The translations under genes were made by a program, and so were the position numbers. The notes below the pieces were generated by a model, which saw nothing but the letters and a program-made list of their open reading frames with translations, made no database searches and was not told the DNA's origin. Shown here piece after piece: positions 53,101 through 63,900 of a stretch of DNA of 64,000 nucleotides. Each line of letters starts with the position of its first letter. The first letter of the stretch is position 1. This DNA comes from Mayamaea pseudoterrestris (lineage: Eukaryota; Bacillariophyta; Bacillariophyceae; Sellaphorales; Sellaphoraceae): NCBI GenBank assembly GCA_027923505.1, contig BROI01000007.1:372001-436000 (forward strand), given 5' to 3'.

Positions 53101-55148
53101 TCTGGTGTATTTTGAGCACCTACAGGGCTTGTTGTAGGGGCGTTTGAATGTCACGGCATCTGCGGGCTGAGATTGGTGACAAGTTTGTCACCAAATACAT
53201 TGCCATCCCCTGAGATACCAGCCAAGCCTACCATCGTGTAGCGCAGCCTGAATAATGATGTTGGCACCATTCTGGTGTATTTTGGGCACCCACAGGGCTT
53301 GCTGTAGGGGCGTTTGAATGTCACGGCATCTGCGGGCTGAGACTGGTGACAAGTTGTCACCAAATACATTGCCATCCCCTGAGACACCAGCCAAGCCTAT
53401 CATCTTGTAGCGCAGCCCTGAATAATGATGCCGGCACCATTCTGGTGTATCTTGGGCACCTACAGGGCTTGCTGTAGGGGTGTTTGAATGTCACGGCATC
53501 TGCGGGCTTAGATTGGTGACAAGTTGTCACCAAATACATTGCCATCCCCTGCCATCCCCTGAAACACCAGCCAAGACTACCATCTTGTAGACCAGCATGA
53601 ATAATGATGTTGGCACCATTCTGGTGTAATTTGGGCACCTACAGGGCTTGCTGTAGGGGTGTTTCAATGTCACGGCATCTGCGGGCTGAGATTGGTGACA
53701 AGTTGTCACCAAATACATTGCCATCCCCTGAGATACCAGCCAAGCCTACCATCGTGTAGCGCTGCCTGAATAATGATGTTGGCACCATTCTGGTGTATTT
53801 TGGGCACCCACAGGGCTTGCTGTAGGGGCGTTTGAATGTCACGGCATCTGCGGGCTGAGACTGGTGACAAGTTGTCACCAAATACATTGCCATCCCCTGC
53901 GATACAAGCCAACCCTACCATCTTGTAGCGCAGCCTGATTTATGATGTTGGCAACATTTGGGTGTATTTTGGGCACCTACAGGGCTTGCTGTAGGGGTGT
54001 TTGAATGTCACGGCATCTGCGGGCTGAGACTGGTGACAAGTTGTCACTAAATACATTGCCATCCCCTGAGACACCAGCCAAGCCTATCATCTTGTAGCAC
54101 AGCCCTGAATAATGATGCCGGCACCATTCTGGTGTATCTTGGGCACCTACAGGGCTTGCTGTAGGGGTGTTTGAATGTCACGGCATCTGCGGGCTTAGAT
54201 TGGTGACAAGTTGTCACCAAATACATTGCCATCCCCTGAGATACAAGCCAAGCCTACCATTTTGTAACGCAGCCTGCATAATGATGTTGGCACCATTCTG
54301 GTGTATTTTGGGCACCTACAGGGCTTGCTGTAGGGGTGTTTGAATGTCACAGCATCTGCGAGCTTAGATTGGTGACAAGTTGTCACCAAATACATTGCCA
54401 TCCCCTGAGATACCAGCCAAGCCTACCATCTTGTAGCGCAGCCTGCATAATGATGTTGGCACCATTCTGGTGTATTTTGGGCACCTACAGGGCTTGCTGT
54501 AGGGGCATTTGAATGTCATGGCATCTGCGGGCTAAGACTGGTGACAAGTTGTCACCAAATACATTGCCATCCCCTGAGACACCAGCCAAGCCTACCATCT
54601 TGTAGCGCAGCCTGCATAAGGATGTTGGCACCATTATGGTGTATGTTAGGCACCTACAGGTCTTGCTGTAGGGGCATATGAATGTTGCGGCATCTGCGGG
54701 CTGAGACTGGTGACAAGTTGTCACCAAATACATTGCCATCCCCTGAGACACCAGGCAAGCCTACCATCGTGTAGCGTAGCCTGAATAATGATGTTGGCTA
54801 AATTCTGGTGTATTTTGGGCACCTACAGGGCTTGCTGTAGGGGCGTTTGAATGTCACGGCATCTGCGGGCTGAGATTGGTGACAAGTTGTCACCAAATAC
54901 ATTGCCATCCCCTGAGATACCAGCCAAGCCTACCATCTTGTCGCGCAGCCTGATCAATGATGTTGGCACCATTCTGGTGTATTTTGGGCACCTACAGGGC
55001 TTGCTGTAGGGGCGTTGGAATGTCACGGCATCTGCGGGCTGAGATAGGTGACAAGTTGTCACCAAATACATTGCCATTTCTTGAGATACCAGCCAAGCCT
55101 ACCATCGTGTAGCGCAGCCTGAATAATGATGTTGGCACCATTCTGGTG
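50118..55148 (+). repeat. 169-bp satellite array, block 2 (about 30 units)
   Basis: Same unit and orientation as block 1, resuming at GGGCTGAGACTGG, so the SINE-like insertion replaced about 11 bp of one unit. Units here are more varied than in block 1, with small indels (for example ATAAATACA near 51172, CCATCCCCTGCCATCCCCTG near 53550, GCAGCCCTGAATAATGATGCCGG near 53413, written here only as landmarks). The block ends at CCATTCTGGTG, where the Harbinger-like element begins. Confidence 0.96.
52020..55148 (+). repeat. Second higher-order periodicity, 2,210 bp
   Basis: About 52020-52938 recurs at 54230-55148 with offset 2,210 bp (13 units plus small insertions). Shared unusual variants include GCGAGCTTAGATTGG, GTATGTTAGGCAC with CAGGTCTTGC, and CATTTCTTGAGATACC. 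Several substitutions separate the copies, so this event is older than the 2,364-bp duplication in block 1. Confidence 0.85.
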
Positions 55149-57489
55149 GGGGTTGCCGGAAGGTGAATCACTTGTCACAAAAGAAACTTAGGTAACTGCT
55201 GGCATATTGTAAAGTAAAGAAGATAGCTAACATATACAAACTATCAGTGTTTAGATCCATGCACATCTTTTACAGTAAGCGCAGCCAACCAGAGCTGCCC
55301 AAGAACGCAAAATAAAGTGACAGAGCAAGTATAAAAGCTGCAAAAGCCACATTCAACACTTGTTCAAATGCAAAACCTACTCCTCTTGCAGCTGCTCGCG
55401 CTACTTTATCTCCTTGCACTGGAGGTGGCATTGGCTGGTTGTACGGTTGAACAACCCGCACTGTTGGAGCTCTTGGCGTCTTGTACCCAGTTCGTGGCAG
55501 CTGGAGGCGTACTTTGATGCAGCGGAAAGTGCTTCCGTTATTGGTTGGCAAAACTACAATCTCAACGGCTCCTTCTGCCAATGGCTCCACCTTGCGTCCA
55601 AGGTCAATGTAGTCGCTGCTGCCGACATAGACCAATTCCTTGTCGGTGGCCCGAACTTGTTGCACAGCACGCTGGAAAGCAGCCGTCTCTGCGGAACTCA
55701 ATGCACAAGGCCCAAAGGATTCATCTGCAACGCGTTGGGCGTCAAAAAACTCATTAGGCACACGCTGCAAAACAAGCAATGAGCGCTGATCCTTGGAAAG
55801 CTGAACTTGTACGTGCTTGGGTTCAATGCCAGAGTTGGCAAGCAGCCGAACGGTCATTTCTTCGTCTCCTTTCTCATTAGTGAAAGGGCCACAAATGAGC
55901 TTGTAGAAGGTTCCATTGGTGCATGATGCTTGCTTGTGGGAAGGCTTGTAATGAGACATGATGGTACTACCAAGAATGCTGTTGATTTCTTGGCTGTCGA
56001 TTTCTTCAAACTGCGTCAATTCTTCCGTCGGGTCGCTAGCCAAGGTGTACGACTCGTCTTCTGACTCGTCTGCAGAAATGGAGAAAGTGATATGAGTGAG
56101 TGCTTGAAAATGACACTTTGCTGTTTCGCAAGTCGCGACTTACCTGGCGCACTTGGTTGAAGGTGGCCTGGAGGCAGAACTGGAGGCGGCAAAGGTTGAC
56201 GACGACCTCCTTGAGCTTGCTTGTTCGCAAGGTATTCTTGAGCAGTGCGTCGATAGTTGTTGAGCCAGTTCCGTTTCTTCACTTGGCCAAAAAGACGTTG
56301 GTGGAGACGGTAGATATTGTGAATGTAGAGCACGTCGTCAATTTTGTGTGGGTCAGCTTCGTTACGATCAAACAAGGCACAAAGATTGGCTCCCTCAACT
56401 TTGGACTGCCAGCGTCCATCAGCCATGTCAAGCTCCAATGCGAGATGAGGCGAGCGAAATCGATCAATTTTCTTCGTCACGTTGTCCTCGTCGTCGTGCT
56501 GACCATCATGCCACCAACAAAACCTCCATGCATACAAGCATAATAGTCAAGCTTATTAAATCCAAAGCTGCTAATGCACAGCTAGATGAGAGTCCCTTCA
56601 GAACATTTTGTTGACATTGGCAATGGAATAATGTCGCGTCATGGTGTCACTGGCCAGACTGACCGACGCTTCCGCTCAACATTTGGCACCACACCAGCAA
56701 TTTGCAGCATTCTTTGGGACAAACTAGATCCTGAAAGGTTTATTCACAAGAGAGCTGAACCAAAACATTTGTTATGGGGCTTGATGCTCATGAAACTCTA
56801 TCTCCCTGAGCGTGCAATAGTTTCCTTGGCTGGTGGAGTTGACGAGAAGACCTTTTCAAAGTGGAGCTGGCTTTTCATTGATCAAATCTCATTCTTGGAG
56901 ACACAAGTGGTGAGTTTGGCTGGTGAAGCTCCAAGTTGCTACTTGTTTCTTTCATTTCTCATGCTGTTATTGCCATGCTGATCCACAGATTCGTTGGGAA
57001 AACCGCCTTCAAAATGACATTGGAAATGATTGTCTGGTTTCAGTGGATGGCACTGATTTCCGCATTCAACAGTTTCAACCATTTTGGAAAGGGTGGTACT
57101 CCCATAAATTCAATGGGCCAGGTCTGCGCTGGGAAGTTGCACTCTGCATTCGTACAGGTCATATTGTGTGGCTTTCTGGTCCTTTTCCTTGTGGTGAATG
57201 GCCCGACATCAAGATTTTTCGTCAAGCTTTGAAGGGAATGCTGGGCCAAGGTGAACGTGTGGAGGCAGATGATGGATATGCTGGAGAATGTCCTCGGTTT
57301 GTGGTGGCACCAATTCGGTTTGCTGAAAGTGCTGCGCGTGTTGCCCTGACCAAGCGGGTGCGGGCAAGGCATGAAACCGTGAACAAGCGTTTTAAGCAAT
57401 GGGGCTGCTTGAAGCAAGTCTTTCGGCATGCGCCATCAAAGCAATCTTCAATGTTCCGCTCTGTTGCCGTAGTCACTCAGAGTCGAGAT
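55149..57489 (+). mobile_element. PIF/Harbinger-like DNA transposon, right end displaced by a copia insertion
   Basis: Non-satellite sequence starts abruptly at GGGGTTGCCGGAAGG (55149) inside a satellite unit, a candidate left terminal repeat. The element carries two divergent genes 159 bp apart by their ATGs (minus 55270-56426, plus 56586-57492). The transposase is of the PIF/Harbinger DDE type. The right end is not in view because a Ty1/copia LTR begins at about 57490, within the C-terminal codons of the transposase. The target-site duplication cannot be checked here. Confidence 0.75.
55270..56426 (-). CDS. Transposon-borne tail-anchored protein of unknown function
   Basis: Two exons on the minus strand, 56426-56144 and 56069-55270; intron 56070-56143 (GTAAGT..CTGCAG). 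The join reads PSAPDESEDESYTLAS and gives 360 aa from MADGRWQSKVEGANL; the frame is open to 56537 but without an ATG, so an upstream exon is possible. The first ~90 residues are basic and helical (IYRLHQRLFGQVKKRNWLNN), a possible DNA- or protein-binding part. A beta-rich middle follows, then a Pro-rich linker. The last 35 residues form one hydrophobic helix (AFAAFILALSLYFAFLGSSG), as in tail-anchored proteins. PIF/Harbinger elements usually carry a Myb-like helper; I see no Myb Trp pattern here. Confidence 0.65.
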
Positions 57490-57492
57490 TGA
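56586..57492 (+). CDS. PIF/Harbinger-type DDE transposase, C-terminus cut by retrotransposon
   Basis: Two exons, 56586-56909 and 56989-57492; intron 56910-56988 (GTGAGT..CACAG). The join reads FLETQVIRWENRLQND. The catalytic triad is visible: D in LVSVDGTDFRIQQF, D in VEADDGYAGE and E in RARHETVNKRFKQWG, with GPFPCGEWPDIKIFR between. A helix-turn-helix-like segment (LLWGLMLMKLYLPERAIVSL, then TFSKWSW) lies in exon 1, as in DDE_Tnp_4 proteins. Relatives continue past VAVVTQ for some residues; here the frame ends at once in TGA (57490-57492), which coincides with the start of the copia LTR. About 275 aa. Confidence 0.85.
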
Positions 57493-57848
57493 CTGTGTCC
57501 GGGTTCTGTCTGTCCGGTACTTACGTACTTGTCTGTCCGGTACTCCCGTCGATTTGCATTGGATCGTTGCCATTCCACCATGGCGCTCTGCACGCTCCGT
57601 TCTTCATGCTTTCATGCTAACAAGCTCCAACAGCTATAACAACGGCATTATTGTCTGTTCACCAGACGTGGGTTCTTCTTTGAGATTTATCATTACAATG
57701 ATCCTGGATGTTCCTGTCTTTCGAGTCGAATGTCGAGCCTTGTGCTCACAATCTGAAACTAGTGATTGCATAAAACACTATAAGCTTGCTGTTGCAAAAA
57801 CAAACATCTTCTTCATCGTTTAACCTACTACTTGCGAAGTAGTCTTCA
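57490..57848 (+). repeat. 5' LTR of the copia element
   Basis: Boundaries are inferred from the TG start at the point where the transposase frame ends and the CA end directly before the primer-binding-like site. Length about 359 bp, usual for copia. The 3' partner is outside the window, so age by LTR comparison is not possible here. Confidence 0.6.
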
Positions 57849-57969
57849 CTGGTTACGAGCCCAAGTTACAACCTCAAACGTTAAACGCTTCTTTTGCTCA
57901 ATCCAACAACGGGACGCCGTCGTGAGCAATTCAAACTACCAACGAACGAAGACTTCTACAACTACTACA

Positions 57970-60900
57970 ATGGGACGATCGCCCAACAAGAAAAGCAAAG
58001 AGGCCAAGTCCTCTGCCGCCGCCGCAGCTGCCGAAGCTGAGGCCGCCGCCAACGTCGACGCTGCAGCAAACCAAGACGACAACTACGACGACAAGGAGCC
58101 CGAGCCAGATGCTCCTCCTTTATCCGCTCGCAACTCGAGCAAGGCCTTTACTCCAATCAAACCAGTCCATGGTGGACTCTTCACTACGCCCAAGGAAATT
58201 ATTCCCTACACTGGCGGCAAACCCGAGCGCAGTTTCGCCGAGTTTCCCCAAACGACCGACATACCAATGGAAGGCTGCCGCCGTCCAAGCGACCCCAAGG
58301 ATTGGAAGAGTCGCACCAAAGGGCTTGATACTAAACTCTCCACAACAACAAACCTGTTTACGTGGGAGAAGGAATTTTGGCGACACCTCGTTCGCCACGG
58401 ATTGGACACCACCCCCTACATCGCGAAAAACGAGACCACCCTCGCTCCTATTGTCACTCAGTGTGGCAGATTCCCTACAGTCGAAGCAGTCCAAGCTGCT
58501 GTAGATGAAGTTTCCCCCAAATGGGATCCTTATGATCGTCGCAATGATGGCGACGCGGTCGAATTCCTGTTGAACTCTCTCAGTCAAGAGATTCGACAGC
58601 GCTTGGAGGTGTACACTCCAACAGACAAGCCCGAGTGCTTCGCCGTTACTTACTGGCGTGTGATTGCTATGGTACAGCAACACAATCATGCTCTTCATCA
58701 GCGCCTCGAGAGGGAGGCGTTGGCCATCATGCCGCATCAGTTTCCTGGTCAAAACATCCACCAGTATTGCGCCAGCGTCCACAAGCTCATCTCGCAGCTT
58801 CAGAACGCCCAGGTTTACAACCATCAAACAACAGAGCAGCTCCTCCGCAACATTCGAACAGCAGGAGGAACCTACAGTACAGACAATCCAGCCGCCACGG
58901 AATTCATGTTGAGTCTCTACGCATTCGAGCAAGCGTACGGGACGGCGGTGACGGAAAGCGCTGAAATGGGAGCAGCAGAACGAGACATCTACATGCTCAA
59001 GGCCAAAGCAGCTCCTCAAGACTTGTTCAAAGCAGCGGAGACCAAGTATGATGCTCTTATAGCTGCAAATGCTTGGTGGCCAGCCCGCCGCCCTCAGGAC
59101 CGTCGCGCCCCGGCCGCACACGTCCTCCAAGTCAACACGAACCACTCGAACGCCTCTCGCTCTGACGGAGCTCAAGACAGGATCTGTTTCAACTGTGGAA
59201 AGAAAGGCCACATCTCGCCTCAGTGCACTGAACCGAAAAGGGACGGTAGCAATCGCTCAGCTCCAAACTCGCCTAGAAACATGCCCAGTCACAGTCGCAC
59301 CTCGAGCGGTCGGAATTCCTCTCGTCGTGGACCAAGTACTGGATCCTACGGGCCGCGAAGCACAGGCGCCAATCAAAACGGCCGCCCTCGCAACAACAAC
59401 AACAACAATCGTCGATCCACAAGCAATGGATCCTCTTCTGTCCCCAAGCTCTGGTGTGGCCATTGCAACCGCTGGGGGACTCATGACACGGCTGCTCATA
59501 ACAACGAGCGAACCAAAGTCCCAAATCCATCGCAGCCGCCGACTTTGAACCCGCGGGCGAATCTCGCCAATGTGTTTGACTCGCATGACTGGGTGATGCC
59601 TAGCGCCTATTACGCAAAGCTTCCATCATTCAATGAGCGCTGGATTCCACCCGCAACAGTTGAGGCTCTTCAATCGGTTTGTTTGAACACCAGCGAGGAA
59701 GAGCAAAACCTCGCCGCCTGCGTTCTGCCTCCGGATCTTTCAATGTCGCCATGGCATCTCGACTTGGAGGATGGAGGCGACTCCTTCAGTTCTTTCCTCA
59801 AGGAAGACGCTTATCCATCGCCAGTATACGTCAAGGAAGCTCATTTGTCTCCTCGGTATGAGCTTTCGCCTCGCCGTTTGTTTGACGAGGCAAGTGCTGC
59901 GGTTGATACGCGCCCAGTTAGCGACAGTCTCCATGACTACTGGTTTGAAGGGATGTCTTGCCCTGGCGCTCCTTCTCCAGTGCCTTCCACTCCGCCTTTA
60001 TCACCTAATCAACCAGATTTAAGGCTTCCGCGCATGCTTGATTTGATCGAGGACATTGATGGCAAAATCAAGTTCCATTTCGAGTGCTTTGGCTCTGGCC
60101 CCTGGCCGCTCAATCCTCCTCGCTCGATTCTGGTCAAACGCCTTCGCGCCATCAAGGGCGCAGGCTCTAAAGGCAGTCGCAGCAATCAAAGCAACCACAG
60201 CTCTGCTGGTAACAATAGCGGAGGCAGTGACGACGACAGCAGCCGCAGCAGCAGCAACAGCAGCAGCAGTGTCGACTCAAGTGACACAAGCAGTCTGTCG
60301 AATGATATCAGTCTGGATAATGTCAGTACAGCATCTCCGCCTCGCAAGAAGCCATTTGCTAGCGGTAAACAAGCTGCTCTGGCCGCTGCTCTGTTCATGG
60401 CAAAGGGAGCAGACGCTTTCGGCGCTCCTGCGACAAGCTCTAGTCCTACCATGACTCAAGTCTTTCGCATGTTGCCGTCATTCTTGCAGCCAACGCCTGC
60501 TCAAAGCGCTGCTGCAGTCTTTCCTTTCAATCTCCTCCCATCTTTCCTTTGGTTTGAAGTGGGGGAGTCGGTGGTATTCGCCTTTCTCCTTTGGTCGCTG
60601 ACGCTGGTATTGGCGTGTGCCGCCACTTGGTATTACATGAAGGCTCGCCGCCTTTCGCGCCGCCTTCAACACCACTTGCGCCATTGCCATTGCTACTTGG
60701 TTTTGCATGCCAATGGGCGCTTTGGTCGTCCTGTAGACTCACCTGCTGTTGATTGCGCGTGGCGCTCTGCTCGACGCGCCATTGTTTGGCGAGTCTTTCA
60801 CCTCATTGCTTGGTTTAATACGCTCTGGCTTCGCTGGTTGCGTCGCCAAGTTGCCTACTGGACTGCCATTGGGGGAGAGACTACTCATTATCGCCGTGTT

Positions 60901-63900
60901 GGTGGTTCAAGATTTTGTGTTGCTCGCCCTGATGGTCCTCAACCCGTGCCCGTTCGCCAACCTGCTCGCCGACGCCGTCGCCGTCGCCGCAACAAGAAGG
61001 CAAAAGCCAAGGCTGAACAAGCAGCTCCTTCTTCTCCTTCTTCTCCTTTGGATCGCATTCATGGCATCCTCAAGATCAAAGCTCCGCTGTCAACCCTGAC
61101 GCCTCGCTCGCACGTGCACTTGCGCGAGATGGACAATTTCCGTGGCCATCTGCTCGCAAACGATGCCTTTACCGTCTCGCAAGTTGATGAAGACATCAAC
61201 AAGGTACATCAGTATCTAATGGGCTTTCTGGATATGGCTCCTTGCCTTCAAACAGGCGCTCGCATTCCTCATCGCTTGAGTCGCCTTCGCCATTCCAAGT
61301 ACGAGGTGAATCACGAACTGAGTCCCGATTCGCCCATTTCGCCCATTCAAGGCTACCTTTCCTCCAACACGACAACGCCTAGTCCTCAACGCTCTCGCAC
61401 ATCTTCTCCACCAAGGATGCGCTCTGCTAAAGTTAAAGTGGAAGCGTTGGGTCGGCAACAGTTCCAGTCGCCGCGGCGTTGCAAGAATGGCCAGCCCAGC
61501 ATGCAACCTAGCGAGTTGCCAATGCCCGTCATGCCGACTTCAACCACTCCAGTTGCTAGTCAAGTGGAACCAGTCGTTCCTAGTCCTGTTATCTCTGGAA
61601 TCATGGATCCTTATGTCTTTCTGTTGACTCTAACGCCACAAGAGACTGCAGCTCTGCCTGCTTGGATTCGATCAACAATGCGCGCTATCCGCCGCAACGG
61701 CCACGCATCCTCTTTTGGAGACGACAAATCCTCCAAGGAACGAGTCTTTCCAGTCATTTGGGATACTGGCGCAAGTATATCTATCTCATACGAGCGCTCT
61801 GACTTTGTCGGTCCCATTGAACCGTCTCCAAACAACGATCGCGTCAGTGGTCTTACAGATGGAGCCAAGATTGAGGGGAGAGGCTGTGTCGCCTGGACTT
61901 TCCTTGATAATGGAGGCATGCTCAGAACATTAAAGCTGCCTGCCTACTACATTCCGGCTGCTACAGTCCGCTTGCTAAGTATAAGCAGCGTTCTGCAACA
62001 ACACTATGAGGAATTCATCTATGGCGACGAACGAGCCATCTTCCTGAGTGGATCCGTTTCAACCACTCACTCCGACGGATCCATAACCAACAATGGAATA
62101 GAAGTTCTGGTGGATCCTGCATCTAACTTGCCGACCGGGTATGCCTACGATACCTCGTCTCCTTCTGCATCTGCCTATCGGGCAAGCGAGTTGTCGGCGC
62201 CGCCTGGATCGCCACCAGGCCCCGAGCCAGCTCCAAATGCGTCAAATGCACCTCCAGGCAATACTGGAAGGCATCAAAATGGCAATCTCGGTGGATCTTG
62301 TCAAACAAGGGCGCATGGTTTCTTGCCTGGGTCCGCACAAGGCCGAGGTCCCAGCTCGAATTCACGTCAATTGCCAAGTGGCCCGCAAGTCTACTCGGTT
62401 GCTATGCCTTCTCCATTGCCGCCTCCGGTGGTAGCTTCCAATAATGCTAATATAACGGAAGCAGAGAAGGAACTTTTGCGGTGGCATTACCGTCTTGGCC
62501 ATCTCGCCAAGGCGAGGATCCAGTTCCTGATGAAGGGAGGCATCCTAGCTCAATCAGAGGGACAACGGCGCCTACACGCCGCAAGCTCGAGGCTGGTTAA
62601 TCCTCCTCTTTGCGCTGCCTGCCAGTATGCTAAACAAAGGCTGCGTTCTGCTCCCGGGAACAAGTCAACTGCGGTCAAGGATCGAGTTGGAGCGTTGCGC
62701 CGCAACGACGTGTTTCCAGGGCAACAAGTTAGCGTTGACCATTTCATCTGCTCAACCAAAGGCAGACTCTTCTCCTCTCGAGGCAAGACTCAAGAGGCTG
62801 ATCTTTACTGCGGTGGTTGCATCTTTGTGGATCACGCCTCTGGCTACGTCTTCATCTACTTCCAGCGGCATTTAACCACCGACGAGACCCTTGCCGCAAA
62901 GGAGGCATTCGAGCTATCCTGCCGCGACTATGGAGTCATTCCTCAAGAGTATCTTTCTGACAATGGACGTGCCTTTGCGTCTAAAGCATTTGCTCAGCAT
63001 CTTGCAGTGTTCTCCCAGATCAACAAGTTTGCCGGCGTCGGCGCCCACCATCACAATGGGATCGCCGAGCGCTCCATCCAAACGATCATGGCAATCACTC
63101 GCGCTATGATGCTACACGCCTCTATACACTGGCCTGAGCTATCTGATCTATCGCTCTGGCCAATGGCGTGCCAATATGCCGCGTTCCTGTGGAACAAGAT
63201 GCCCGACCTGCACTCAGGGATCAGTCCACACGACTTGTTTACGCGCACTCGATGGCCTCACTCGCGCTTCCATGACCTTCATGTATGGGGATGCCCAGTC
63301 TATATACTGGAGAAGCGTCTCTCTGATGGTCAGAAGCTGCCGCGCTGGTCGCCTCGCTCCAAGCGTTGCGTCTTTGTCGGTATGAGTGACGCGCACGCAA
63401 GCTCCGTTCCTCTGGTCCTCAATCCAGAAACAGGAGCCATTACACCTCAGTTTCATGTGGTCTTTGACGACTACTTTAGCACGGTATCATCTGATCCTGG
63501 CAGCTTGCCAGATTTCGAGACGGACGAGTGGCGCAAACTCTTTGGCGACAGCTCCTATCAGTATATCCCCATTGACGAGGATGGAGCCGACCAAGAGCCT
63601 TCAACCAGCGCGCCTCCTATTCCTGAAGCTGCTATTCAGCAAAAGGATCGAGTGGAAGCCGCTTTTGAAACCAATCGTCCATCCCATCCATTGCCTGGCG
63701 AGCCGGCCCCAAGCGAGCCAACCGGCGACCCATTGCATGATCCCGCCGACCCGACCGACGATGGTTCTGGTCTCGCAAGGGCGCAGGATGACAGTTCTCC
63801 GCCTGCAAGGGCGCCAAGTCCAACTTTTGATACCACCGCTTCGGCCAATTCTGCAGACTCGTCTTCAGCTAGCGCACCTACACACCATAACGCTGTGACA

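Noticed and set aside
43786-55077. Dozens of overlapping minus-strand frames of 60-178 codons with near-repeating protein text
   Set aside because: They are the translation of the 169-bp satellite. Frame changes every unit because 169 is not divisible by 3, all end at unit-specific stops, and there is no start context or splice pattern.
43756-55148. CRISPR-like array
   Set aside because: Repeat and spacer are not distinct; whole 169-bp units repeat, in a eukaryotic intron-bearing context.
56427-56537. N-terminal extension of the transposon partner protein
   Set aside because: Open but begins only at a TTG after an in-frame stop; kept out until an upstream exon is shown.
58120-59211. 363-codon minus-strand frame over the copia gag
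   Set aside because: Antisense shadow of the open gag frame; Cys- and Arg-rich text with no domain.
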